Assembly: GCA_963708205.1 (NCBI GenBank)
Contig: OY970196.1
Coordinates: 1,488,001-1,552,000 of the forward strand
Direction of reading: 5' to 3'
Source: CAVYTF01 sp963708205
GTDB taxonomy: Bacteria; Bacteroidota; Bacteroidia; Chitinophagales; Chitinophagaceae
DNA length: 64,000 nt
In this document: positions 9,051-17,248 of the stretch, piece after piece
Position numbering within the stretch: position 1 is the stretch's first letter
Layout of the letters: every line of letters starts with the position of its first letter
Notes under the pieces: model-generated
Told to the model about the DNA's origin: nothing
Database searches by the model: none
The model's input: only the letters and a program-made list of their open reading frames with translations
Program-made: the position numbers and the translations under genes

Positions 9051-10277
9051 TTAAAATGAATAACCAATGCCAATATTTAAAAACTCATCAGTTTGTTTGT
9101 AGGGTAATGCATTTGGTGCAGGATTAATTATTAATGCAGGGTTTTGCGGGCCGGTATGCATGATGCGCACATCAGCTTTTATAACAACATTTGGCAAGGG
9201 CAAATAACCGAAGCCGGCGATAATATGCGTTTGCTTTTCTGTGCCATCATAAATTGCTTTGCCTTCCGGAATACTTGCGTTCATATCAAGAATTTCTGCT
9301 CGTGTGAATGTTATAAACTGCGCGGCAGTTTGCTTTTTGTGCAGCCAATTATAACCAAACTCCGCATAGGCACCATACATGGCCGAAGCAATATTGTGAT
9401 TATAAGCTGCATTTACACTACCTGCGTCAGGGTATGAAACATACGTGCCGAGCGCCCTGATGCCAATGCCATTTTTATTGTACTGCATATCTGCTTCGCC
9501 TAAATAAAGTGGTGTGCCGAAACCTCCGCTGTTAAGTCCCAAACTATCTGCACTTCTTTCATTTAATCCTACTGTGCCGCCAACAAATCCTGAAATTTGA
9601 AACTTAAAATTGTTCCAGAAATATTGCAAGGAAGCTGTCATGGCAATATTGTTTGCTGTTGCATCATTGCCTTCTGCACTTGCTTCGCGCAGGCCAAGAC
9701 CATGTTGAAGATCCGCACTGTTTAAACTTGTTATTAAAGCAATGCTGTAATTTAAAGGCGCATTATTCAGCGAACCATAAAAGCCAACGCCAAGTTCCCG
9801 CCAGGTTGCAGGAATAATGAAAGTTTCTACAAGCGGACGCTCAACACCATTAAAATTTACCGGTAAATGATTTTCATTTATAATACCGATCCGAGGCACA
9901 AATAAACCTGCGACCAAATATTGTTTTGAGTTGAGATTGAACTTCAAATAAGCCTGCTCCATCGAAACTTCCCCGCTTCCGATTTCTCCTTCGGCGACTT
10001 TGGCATTCTCAACTTCCAGCTCGGAGAAAAAAGAAATTTTTGGGCTGAATTCATGACCAAGAAACAATACAGCTCTTTCTAAAGTTGCGATGGAAACCTG
10101 CCTGTCAAAATCTCTCTGGTAAAATGCGGAGCCATACCCGGAAATAACCGTTTTATTTTTATTTAAGCCATTTGTCAAAGAATCTTCGTTGCTGATGAGC
10201 TTTTGCGCCTGCGTTTGATATTGCGCTTTCGCGATAAAAAACGACAGGCAAAAAATGCCCAGGCAAAATTTTCTCAT
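9051..10277 (-). CDS. Outer-membrane porin (phosphate-selective porin O/P-like)
   Basis: Predicted beta-barrel of 408 residues. It has a signal peptide ending at AKA, many alternating amphipathic strands and a final aromatic residue (FLNIGIGYSF), as expected for BamA-dependent barrels. The segment FSPKISFFSELEVENA and the GLFVPRIGIINENHLPVNFNGVERP stretch, read here in parts, resemble OprO/P-like barrels of Bacteroidota. The ATG at 10277 is chosen because an upstream in-frame ATG at 10298 falls inside the -7 promoter box. It is the first gene of the operon and could be the channel that supplies the imelysin and Rieske proteins. The solute is unknown. Confidence 0.78.
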   Translation of the reverse strand: MRKFCLGIFCLSFFIAKAQYQTQAQKLISNEDSLTNGLNKNKTVISGYGSAFYQRDFDRQVSIATLERAVLFLGHEFSPKISFFSELEVENAKVAEGEIGSGEVSMEQAYLKFNLNSKQYLVAGLFVPRIGIINENHLPVNFNGVERPLVETFIIPATWRELGVGFYGSLNNAPLNYSIALITSLNSADLQHGLGLREASAEGNDATANNIAMTASLQYFWNNFKFQISGFVGGTVGLNERSADSLGLNSGGFGTPLYLGEADMQYNKNGIGIRALGTYVSYPDAGSVNAAYNHNIASAMYGAYAEFGYNWLHKKQTAAQFITFTRAEILDMNASIPEGKAIYDGTEKQTHIIAGFGYLPLPNVVIKADVRIMHTGPQNPALIINPAPNALPYKQTDEFLNIGIGYSF

Positions 10278-10295
10278 TCTGTATTCAGTTATCGG

Positions 10296-10317
10296 CAAAA
10301 ATATTTCTGCGCGCAGA
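10296..10317 (-). promoter_or_regulatory. Promoter -7 box with adjoining 12-bp palindrome, porin operon
   Basis: On the minus strand TATTTTTG (10296-10303) is a perfect -7 box about 18 nt before the porin ATG. Two nt upstream of it, 10306-10317 reads TCTGCGCGCAGA, a perfect 12-bp palindrome in the spacer between the -7 and the missing -33 element. Its position suits an operator. Two half-similar motifs, GGTTACGG and GGTTTACGG, lie at about 10322-10350. Confidence 0.5.
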
Positions 10318-10404
10318 TTTTCGGTTACGGATTTAGAAAAGCGGTTTACGGAAAGGGGAATGAATTGAAGTGATTCTTTATTGGTAACTGCTTCTACAGA
10401 TCTT

Positions 10405-10634
10405 CAGACCGCTTCGACAGACGCACCGACTCTTCGACAGACTCGCAGAACGCTTCGACAGAGCCTCAGACCTTCTCGACAAACCTTCAGACCTCTTCGA
10501 CAAACTCTCAGACCTTCTCGACAAACCTTCAGACCTCTTCGACAGACGCTCAGAGCTCTTCGACAAACTCTCAGACCTTCTCGACAAACCTTCAGACCTC
10601 TTCGACAGACGCTCAGACCGTTTCGACAAATTGT
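10405..10634. repeat. Tandem array of eleven 21-bp units
   Basis: Eleven head-to-tail units starting with CAGAC and containing TTCGACA; ten are 21 nt and the second is 20 nt. At least two alternating subtypes occur, one with TTCTCGACAAACC and one with CTCTTCGACA, giving a higher-order 42-nt pattern. The array fills the gap between the porin operon and the tsaC-like gene. The open frames across it on both strands are only a seven-codon periodicity produced by the 21-nt unit. There are no spacers, so it is not CRISPR. Confidence 0.85.
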
Positions 10635-10638
10635 CGAA
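10622..10638. repeat. Palindrome closing the tandem array
   Basis: TTCGACAAATTGTCGAA: two perfect 8-nt arms around one central base. The left arm is the conserved TTCGACAA core of the last repeat unit, so the array ends in an inverted copy of its own core. Confidence 0.7.
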
Positions 10639-10732
10639 CGCATCTTCGTCAGTGTCGGAAGGGTGAGTGGGAAAGATTTTTTTATTGATTTGATGAAAAA
10701 TGAAAACATGATAACCTTGCACCATAATGAGG

Positions 10733-10794
10733 CGAACGATGAAAGGATTGCGACGCAACGATGCCGCTATGAAATACTGAAGCTGGTATCAAAA
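10733..10794. repeat. Dispersed intergenic repeat, copy A
   Basis: About 62 nt, nearly identical to 17186-17248 and more distantly like 12154-12220. Shared blocks are CGAACGATGAAAGGATTGCG at the start, GACGCAA, CTATGAAATAC and AAGCTGGTATCAAAA at the end. It ends 35 nt before the tsaC-like start. The core TTGCGACGCAA is an imperfect palindrome. Confidence 0.8.
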
Positions 10795-10829
10795 AACTTT
10801 TATTCATCTCCTTTGTTTTAATTTCAGTT

Positions 10830-11438
10830 ATGCTTTTGCATGTTCATCCTGATAATCCCAATGCGCGCAACATTCAAACCATCAAAGAATGTTTGCTTGA
10901 TGGCGGCGTGATAATTTATCCCACAGATACTATCTATGGTTTGGGCTGTGATATTTTTCAACATAAAGCGATAGAAAGGATTTGCCGGATAAAAAATGTT
11001 GATCCGCAAAAAGCGCAGTTGAGTTTTGTCTGTTACGACCTCAGCGATCTGAGCAATTATACAAAAAGCATTTCCACTCCATTGTATCGCCTGCTGAAAA
11101 CTTATTTGCCTGGACCGTACACTTTTATTTTGCCTGCAAGCAAAGAGGTTCCGAAGATCTTACACAGCAAAAAAAATACGATCGGGCTGCGCATTCCTGC
11201 CAATAATATTGCGAGAACGATCGTGAAAGAATTAGGTCATCCAATACTTTCGGCATCGCTGCCCGGTGAAATGGTGGAAGAATATACTGACCCTGAACTG
11301 ATGTACCGAAACTTTGAAAGCCTTGTGGATATTGTGGTTGACGGTGGAATAGGCGGCATGATACCTTCTACAATTATTGACTGCACTAAAGATGCTTATG
11401 AAGTAACGAGGATTGGCGCGGGTGTTTGGGAAGAGTAA
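10830..11438 (+). CDS. L-threonylcarbamoyladenylate synthase family protein (TsaC/YciO/Sua5)
   Basis: YrdC-fold protein of 202 residues that condenses threonine, bicarbonate and ATP for the t6A37 tRNA modification, if it is the true TsaC. The DTIYGLGCD motif near residue 33, the KNVDPQKAQLSFVC stretch with the nucleotide-binding KxR-like region, LPGPYTFIL and GLRIPAN are all typical. The length fits the single-domain TsaC/YciO branch; YciO-like paralogues look similar, so the symbol is withheld. tsaD lies 5 kb downstream. Its 3' end overlaps rnhB by 43 nt in convergent orientation. Confidence 0.85.
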   Translation: MLLHVHPDNPNARNIQTIKECLLDGGVIIYPTDTIYGLGCDIFQHKAIERICRIKNVDPQKAQLSFVCYDLSDLSNYTKSISTPLYRLLKTYLPGPYTFILPASKEVPKILHSKKNTIGLRIPANNIARTIVKELGHPILSASLPGEMVEEYTDPELMYRNFESLVDIVVDGGIGGMIPSTIIDCTKDAYEVTRIGAGVWEE

Positions 11439-12034
11439 AATTCTACTTCAGTTTCCCAGGGCATTATATCAAAACTTTTGCGGTGATACTTGCAAAGCCC
11501 ATGTTCTTTTATTGCTTTGCGATGCTCCCTTGTGCCGTAGCCTTTGTTGTTTTTCCAATTGTAATGGGGATATTCCTCGTGCAGGTTTCGCATAAAATCG
11601 TCTCTGTAAGTTTTGGCTAAAATACTTGCCGCAGCAATGCTTGCATAAATAGCATCGCCTTCTACAATGCAGTGGTGCTGTAGGTTTTGATAAGAATGAA
11701 AATAATTACCATCAACCAAAAGCACTTCAGGAATTATTTTTAAATTATCCAGCGCTTTGTGCATTGCCCTGATGGATGCCTGCAAAATATTAATCTCATC
11801 TATCTCATTGTTGCAGCACATGGCAACAGCATAACTCAATGCTTTTTCTTGAATAACTTTTCTAAGCTCTTCTCTTTTTTCGGGTAAAACCTGTTTACTG
11901 TCGTTTAAATATTTGTTGCGAAATTTTTTGGGTAAAATAACTGCAGCAGCAAACACAGGTCCGGCATAGCATCCGCGGCCTGCTTCATCGCAGCCTGCTT
12001 CGATAAATATTTTATGATGAAAAGACTTGAGCAT
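11396..12034 (-). CDS. rnhB: Ribonuclease HII
   Basis: Endonuclease of about 212 residues that cuts the RNA strand of RNA-DNA hybrids and removes single ribonucleotides. The signature GCDEAGRGCYAGPV carries the two catalytic acidic residues; further ones lie in LVDGNYF and in SILAKTYRDDFM. The ATG at 12034 gives MLKSFHHKIFIEAGCDEAG and the usual length. An open frame extends upstream to 12217 but runs through an intergenic repeat, so it is not coding. The last 43 nt overlap the tsaC-like gene on the other strand, encoding a nonconserved C-terminal tail. Confidence 0.92.
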   Translation of the reverse strand: MLKSFHHKIFIEAGCDEAGRGCYAGPVFAAAVILPKKFRNKYLNDSKQVLPEKREELRKVIQEKALSYAVAMCCNNEIDEINILQASIRAMHKALDNLKIIPEVLLVDGNYFHSYQNLQHHCIVEGDAIYASIAAASILAKTYRDDFMRNLHEEYPHYNWKNNKGYGTREHRKAIKEHGLCKYHRKSFDIMPWETEVEFYSSQTPAPILVTS

Positions 12035-12153
12035 TTTTTGCAAATGCAATTTGCATCTTTTAATAAAACTGCAATAACTATTTTTTCCACTTTTTATTTT
12101 ATAAGAGGAATAACTTTCTTTGCGACCTTTGAATTTTAATCTTGCTGCACAAT

Positions 12154-12220
12154 GAACAAGGCGTACAAGAGTGCGACGCAAGTAAAGTAAAATGGATATT
12201 GTGGCGCCTGGTACCAAAAA
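12154..12220. repeat. Dispersed intergenic repeat, diverged copy C
   Basis: Aligns with 10733-10794 and 17186-17248 through GAAC at the left, then GTGCGACGCAAG, a central ATGGATAT, and GCCTGGTACCAAAAA at the right. It lies between the divergent rnhB and ctaA genes. Confidence 0.55.
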
Positions 12221-12238
12221 TAATTTTTAAAAATCAAG

Positions 12239-13147
12239 GTGTATAAAAATTATAAATCGTTTACAAAAGCTGTTCTTGTTTCTATATTTATGGTGATACT
12301 TGCAGGCGGTATTGTGCGCACGACACAAAGCGGAATGGGGTGCCCGGATTGGCCACATTGTTTTGGATTGTGGATACCGCCGACGAGTGTGAATGGCTTG
12401 CCAAAAGATTATCAAAAATATCTTGATAAGCAAAATATAGATGCTGTTTATAATCCTTTTCATGCATGGACAGAATACCTGAACCGCTTGCTGACAGGGC
12501 TTTTGGGAGTTTTAATTTTTATTCATGTTGTATGGAGTTTTATTTTATTTTACAGAAAGAAGCAAACAATCTTTTGGTGGTCGCTTTCATTATTATTGCT
12601 CGTGTTACTCGAAGCATGGATTGGTAAAACTGTTGTTGATTCTAATCTTGCTGTGCTAAAAATAACCGCTCACATGCTGCCTGCTTTGATGATCGCAGCA
12701 GTGCCTGTTATTATTTTAAATAAATTATCTGAAGATGAAAAAGTAATGAATGGACAACTGAAATTGCTATCTTCTTTTATGATTATTTTTTTGCTGGCTC
12801 AAATTATTTTAGGCACGCAGGTAAGAAGTGAAATTGATATTATCTCACAGCTGTATAATTTTTCGCATCGTGAAGACTGGATAAAAATGCTGGATAGCTT
12901 TTTTGATATTCATAGAATTTTTTCATTCGTAATTTCACTTGCATGTATTTATTTATTCTGGCAATCATTGTCTTTTATACAATTGAAACGCGCTGGCTCA
13001 TTAATTTTAATTCTTCTCTTTTGCGTGATGGCGTTGGGTTTTATACTTGCTTATGTAAATGTTCCGGCATTCGCGCAGCCATTGCATTTATTATTTGCAT
13101 CAATGCTTTTGATGGCACTGATAAATTACCGGTTGAAATTTCAATAA
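12239..13147 (+). CDS. ctaA: Heme A synthase (COX15/CtaA family)
   Basis: Polytopic membrane enzyme of 302 residues with about eight transmembrane segments that oxidises the C8 methyl of heme O to make heme A for cytochrome oxidase. The N-terminal GGIVRTTQSGMGCPDWPHC motif is diagnostic. Four family histidines are visible in FHAWTEYLNR, ITAHMLPA, FDIHRIFS and QPLHLLFA. It begins with GTG, as no ATG precedes the first helix. It stands alone between rnhB and the DUF1003 gene; no ctaB or oxidase subunit lies in the window. Confidence 0.9.
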   Translation: MYKNYKSFTKAVLVSIFMVILAGGIVRTTQSGMGCPDWPHCFGLWIPPTSVNGLPKDYQKYLDKQNIDAVYNPFHAWTEYLNRLLTGLLGVLIFIHVVWSFILFYRKKQTIFWWSLSLLLLVLLEAWIGKTVVDSNLAVLKITAHMLPALMIAAVPVIILNKLSEDEKVMNGQLKLLSSFMIIFLLAQIILGTQVRSEIDIISQLYNFSHREDWIKMLDSFFDIHRIFSFVISLACIYLFWQSLSFIQLKRAGSLILILLFCVMALGFILAYVNVPAFAQPLHLLFASMLLMALINYRLKFQ

Positions 13148-13182
13148 AAAATTTGTGCTAACTTTTGCCACAAATTTTTATC

Positions 13183-13893
13183 ATGCAAACGTTTAAAAGT
13201 GCCATTTCTAAAAAAGAATTTCCTGTAAAAGAAAAAGTGAAAGGAGGTGATGTAAGAGAATGTGTTGCAAATGAAATAAAAAAAGATCATCCTGATTTTA
13301 ATGAAGATTCCTTACTTGCCAGCAGCGAAGTAAATCATTACCGAAATCTCTATATTCAAAACAGTGTTACTCAAACGATGGGCAAACTCGAAGGTCTTGA
13401 AAAACAGGTAGTCGATGCCATGAAAAATGATGAGCTTATCAGCGATAAATTGAAGGATGATAAAAATGATAAACTTACTTATGGTCAACGGCTTGCAGAT
13501 AAAGTTGCATCATTCGGTGGCAGTTGGCATTTCATAATAATCTTTGGTATTTTTCTATTTTGCTGGATGGTATTAAACATTGTATTCCTTTCCAGTAAAG
13601 CGTTTGACCCTTATCCTTTTATTTTATTAAATCTAATTCTATCATGTATTGCAGCGCTCCAGGCGCCTGTAATTATGATGAGCCAAAACCGGCAGGAAGA
13701 AAAAGATCGGGAACGCGCAAAGAATGATTACATGATAAATTTAAAATCTGAACTTGAAATAAGATTGCTGCATGAAAAACTTGATCACCTCATCATCAAC
13801 CAACAGGAAAAATTAATGGAGGTGCAACAAATACAAATGGATATGATGAATGATATTTTGCAGCGGGTAGATAAAAAAGCAGTGCAGCATTGA
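13183..13893 (+). CDS. DUF1003 family membrane protein
   Basis: Protein of 236 residues with a hydrophilic N-terminal half, two adjacent transmembrane helices (HFIIIFGIFLFCWMVLNIVF and PFILLNLILSCIAALQAPVI), then a QNRQEEKDRERA motif and a coiled-coil-like C-terminus. This order defines DUF1003, whose function is unknown. The ATG at 13183 is used; the frame is open 18 nt further up but has no good start. The next gene, a patatin-like membrane protein, starts 1 nt after its stop, so the pair forms an operon. Confidence 0.85.
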   Translation: MQTFKSAISKKEFPVKEKVKGGDVRECVANEIKKDHPDFNEDSLLASSEVNHYRNLYIQNSVTQTMGKLEGLEKQVVDAMKNDELISDKLKDDKNDKLTYGQRLADKVASFGGSWHFIIIFGIFLFCWMVLNIVFLSSKAFDPYPFILLNLILSCIAALQAPVIMMSQNRQEEKDRERAKNDYMINLKSELEIRLLHEKLDHLIINQQEKLMEVQQIQMDMMNDILQRVDKKAVQH

Positions 13894-13894
13894 T

Positions 13895-16141
13895 ATGAAG
13901 AAATATTTTACTGGTTTTTTTTATTCAATGCCGGTGCAGTTGCTGCTGCTCCATCTAAGAAAATACCAGGTGCTGCTTATTTTCTGGTATATTTTGTTTG
14001 CAACAGTTGCAGGAAATTTTATGGAATCTTATGGTGCTAATTCATTATTTCTTTCTCCCGAATATTTAGGAAATGTAAATGCATTAAGTGCTGCGATTGT
14101 TGGTGTTGCTGTTGGCGTTTTTATTATGAGCTGGAACATTACCACTTTTATTTTGCTTAGAAAATATATTCGGTTCCTGGCAACAACAGCACAACCTTTT
14201 TTAAAATATTGCATCAATAATGCTGTCATTCCGCTTATATTTTTAATATTTTATTTTATCACCGTCATCCGCTACGACTCAACGCTGGAGCTACTTTCAG
14301 GAAAAGAAATTGTACTACTCACCTGCGGTTTTCTTGCAGGATTAATTCTTTCAATACTTGCTTCCGCGCTTTATTTTTTTTATGCGGATAAAAGAATTTA
14401 CAGGCAAATGGCAACCGATATTGATTCTGCAAATAAAAAATATGAACGTGTTGTGCGCATTCGTAAAAAGAAACAAACAGAAAAAGATGAAATAAGAATT
14501 GATTGGTTTTTGAGCGCTTTATTCGGCTTGAGAAAACCACGAGAAGTGCGTCATTACAGCAAAACTTTTTTAGATTCTATTTTTAAGCGACATCATGTTG
14601 CAGCAGTGCTGGCAATACTTGCAGCATTTATTTTTTTAATTTCTGTAGGATATTTTTCTGATAATAAGATCTTCCAGGTTCCTGCAGCAGCAAGCATTAC
14701 AGTGTTTTTCGCAATTTTAATAGCAGTGTCCGGCGCTCTTTCTTTGTTCCTTCATAATTGGAGCATTGTTGTTGTAATAATTTTATATGCAATTTTAAAT
14801 TGGTTATTTCAATCAAATATTATTGATCCGCGAAACAAAGCTTACGGATTAAATTATTGGAATGAAAATGAACGACCTCAATATGATAAAAAAGATATTC
14901 AGGAAATGATTTCGCCACAATTTACTCAGGCGGATGAGCAATCTTTTTTGCAAACATTAAACAAGTGGAAAGCGAAACAAGGGGAAGATAAACCTGTTAT
15001 GTTTTTGATAAACGTAAGCGGCGGAGGCATACGCAGCGCAGCTTTCACGATGAATGTGTTGCAACGACTTGATAGCATCACGCAGGGAAAAATAATTCCG
15101 CATTGTGTTTTGATAACAGGTGCATCAGGTGGCATGATAGGCGCTGCTTATTTCAGGGCATTGTATTGGCAAAAAATAAAAGGCGATCATATTAATTTGA
15201 ATGATAAAAAATATGCTGATAATATTTCCAAAGATTTACTCAATCCTCTTTTTGCATCTTTTGTTTCTAAAGACCTTGTTGGTCCTGCAAGTAAATTCAC
15301 AGAAAATAATTTTACTTATGTTAAAGATCGCGCTTATTCATTCGAACAAAAATTAAATGATAACACGAATGGTCTTCTTAATAAAAAAATAAGTGACTAT
15401 ACGAATGCAGAAGCAAATGCTGATATTCCCATTATTTTATTTAACGCATCTATTTCAAGAGATGCGAGAAAACTGATCATTGGTACAAGACCGGCGCGTT
15501 TCCTTATGAGCAATAATTTTGACACAACGCATTTTATGTCGTCAACTGCGGATGCGCTTGATTTTAATTCGTTCTTTCAAAAACAAAATTCATCGGGCTT
15601 AAGTGAGTTATCTGCATTGCGCATGAATGCTACGTTTCCGTTTGTTTTGCCAAATGTTTGGTTGCCGTCAACTCCCGTAATTGATGTTATGGATGCAGGT
15701 TTGAGAGATGATTTTGGAATGGAGGAGGCTTTAAGATTTGCATCAGTTTTTAAAACATGGATAAAAGAAAACACTTCTAAATTAGTGATCGTTCAAATTC
15801 GTGATAGAGAATTAGCTGATTGGGACAGACCTTTTGATACAGATAATTTTCTTGGTTTTTTAACTAAGCCTTTTATGATCCTGCAAAATAATTGGTTTAA
15901 ACTTCAGGATTATTATCAGACAGAAGAACTAAATTATTTTAGCGATGATTTTGGTGATCAACTATATCAAATAGTTTTTCAATATACACCTTCCAATGTT
16001 AATGCCACAGCATCCATAAGTTTTCATTTAACGAATTCTGAAAAAATTGATATTAATGCAGCGATGAATAATGCAGAAAATAAACAGTCATTTAATAAAG
16101 TGCTTGAAACAATAAATGATAATTCTATAAAAAAATTTTAG
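13895..16141 (+). CDS. Membrane-anchored patatin-like phospholipase
   Basis: Protein of 748 residues. The first 330 or so hold about seven hydrophobic segments; the rest is a patatin domain. The oxyanion hole GGGIRS is near residue 375, the nucleophile elbow GASGG near 408, and the catalytic Asp in MDAG near 600, giving the Ser-Asp dyad. Likely activity is hydrolysis of acyl esters of membrane lipids, with the catalytic domain held at the membrane. Large N-terminal membrane regions are unusual for patatins, which are mostly soluble or secreted. It is coupled to the DUF1003 gene, and tsaD starts 7 nt downstream. Confidence 0.85.
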   Translation: MKKYFTGFFYSMPVQLLLLHLRKYQVLLIFWYILFATVAGNFMESYGANSLFLSPEYLGNVNALSAAIVGVAVGVFIMSWNITTFILLRKYIRFLATTAQPFLKYCINNAVIPLIFLIFYFITVIRYDSTLELLSGKEIVLLTCGFLAGLILSILASALYFFYADKRIYRQMATDIDSANKKYERVVRIRKKKQTEKDEIRIDWFLSALFGLRKPREVRHYSKTFLDSIFKRHHVAAVLAILAAFIFLISVGYFSDNKIFQVPAAASITVFFAILIAVSGALSLFLHNWSIVVVIILYAILNWLFQSNIIDPRNKAYGLNYWNENERPQYDKKDIQEMISPQFTQADEQSFLQTLNKWKAKQGEDKPVMFLINVSGGGIRSAAFTMNVLQRLDSITQGKIIPHCVLITGASGGMIGAAYFRALYWQKIKGDHINLNDKKYADNISKDLLNPLFASFVSKDLVGPASKFTENNFTYVKDRAYSFEQKLNDNTNGLLNKKISDYTNAEANADIPIILFNASISRDARKLIIGTRPARFLMSNNFDTTHFMSSTADALDFNSFFQKQNSSGLSELSALRMNATFPFVLPNVWLPSTPVIDVMDAGLRDDFGMEEALRFASVFKTWIKENTSKLVIVQIRDRELADWDRPFDTDNFLGFLTKPFMILQNNWFKLQDYYQTEELNYFSDDFGDQLYQIVFQYTPSNVNATASISFHLTNSEKIDINAAMNNAENKQSFNKVLETINDNSIKKF

Positions 16142-16148
16142 TTTAAAA

Positions 16149-17153
16149 TTGAGTATAAAAATTCTTGCGATAGAATCTTCCTGTGATGAAACGTCCGCTG
16201 CTGTTTGCGTTGATGGCAAAATTTTATCGAACATAATTGCCAATCAAACCGTTCATGAAAAATATGGTGGCGTTGTCCCCGAGTTGGCGAGCCGAGCACA
16301 TATTCAAAATATTGTTCCTGTTGTTGACACTGCAATTCAGAATGCAAAATTGACTCTTAAAGATATTGATGCCATTGCTTTTACACAAGCTCCAGGCTTA
16401 ATCGGGAGTTTATTGGTAGGCACTCAATTCGCAAAGTCGTTTTCATTAGCATTGAGCAAACCCCTGATACCAGTGCATCACATGCAGGCGCATGTTTTGG
16501 CAAATTTGATTGGTGATGAAAAACCTGCGTTTCCTTTTTTATGTTTAACAGTAAGTGGTGGACATACACAAATTATTTTGGCTAATGCACCGGATGATTT
16601 AAAAGTTTTGGGAGAAACGATTGATGATGCTGCAGGAGAGGCGTTTGATAAAACGGCTAAATTGCTTGGACTGCCTTATCCCGGAGGACCATTGATTGAT
16701 AAACATGCAAAAAATGGCGATTCAAAAAAATTCAAATTTGCAGAACCTCAGGTTCCTGATTTAAATTTTTCTTTCAGCGGTTTAAAAACTTCTGTGTTGT
16801 ATTTTTTGCGTGATGAAAAAATAAAAGATCAGTATTTTATTGAAAAAAATTTGGATGATCTGTGCGCGTCTATACAGCAAACGATCATAAATATTTTGAT
16901 GAAAAAGTTAAAGAAAGCCGTGCAACAAACTAATATAAAAAATGTTTGCATTGCAGGTGGCGTAAGCGCTAACAGTGCACTACGCAAGGCTTTCAGCGAG
17001 TTGGGCGAAAAAGAAGATTGGCAAACTTTTATCCCAAAATTTGAATATTGTACAGATAATGCCGCGATGATTGCCATTACTGCTTACTATAAATATTTGA
17101 AAAATGATTTTGCTGATTTGAGTATCAGTCCGAGTGCAAGAGCAAAATGGTGA
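16149..17153 (+). CDS. tsaD: tRNA N6-adenosine threonylcarbamoyltransferase
   Basis: Kae1/Qri7 family protein of 334 residues that transfers the threonylcarbamoyl group to A37 of ANN-decoding tRNAs. Typical motifs are ILAIESSCDETS at the N-terminus, GGVVPELASR, the metal-binding histidines in VHHMQAHVLA, TVSGGHTQI, AFDKTAKLLGL, CIAGGVSANS and TDNAAMIA. Translation begins with TTG at 16149, the only codon that gives the normal N-terminus. It follows the patatin gene by 7 nt. It acts with the TsaC-type enzyme, for which a candidate lies at 10.8-11.4 kb. Confidence 0.95.
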   Translation: MSIKILAIESSCDETSAAVCVDGKILSNIIANQTVHEKYGGVVPELASRAHIQNIVPVVDTAIQNAKLTLKDIDAIAFTQAPGLIGSLLVGTQFAKSFSLALSKPLIPVHHMQAHVLANLIGDEKPAFPFLCLTVSGGHTQIILANAPDDLKVLGETIDDAAGEAFDKTAKLLGLPYPGGPLIDKHAKNGDSKKFKFAEPQVPDLNFSFSGLKTSVLYFLRDEKIKDQYFIEKNLDDLCASIQQTIINILMKKLKKAVQQTNIKNVCIAGGVSANSALRKAFSELGEKEDWQTFIPKFEYCTDNAAMIAITAYYKYLKNDFADLSISPSARAKW

Positions 17154-17185
17154 GTATAAAATCAAATTAAAGTTCAATAGAAAAA

Positions 17186-17248
17186 CGAACGATGAAAGGA
17201 TTGCGACGCAAGGGACGATGCTATGAAATACCGAAGCTGGTATCAAAA
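17186..17248. repeat. Dispersed intergenic repeat, copy B
   Basis: Nearly identical to 10733-10794; the differences are an extra GGGA after GACGCAA with a shorter middle, and a T/C change near AAATACCG. It fills the gap between tsaD and the convergent 2Fe-2S reductase, ending right at the reductase stop codon. Confidence 0.8.

Noticed and set aside
10405..10634. CRISPR array
   Set aside because: Units follow each other without unique spacers, and no cas genes are near.
10378..10821. Long open frames on both strands through the 21-bp array (Leu/Arg/Ser-rich heptads)
   Set aside because: The frames stay open only because the 21-nt unit has no stop in those phases; the products are pure seven-residue repeats with no start context, and the + frame runs into a dispersed repeat.
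12035..12217. N-terminal extension of rnhB by 61 residues
   Set aside because: It would translate a dispersed intergenic repeat and exceed the family length.
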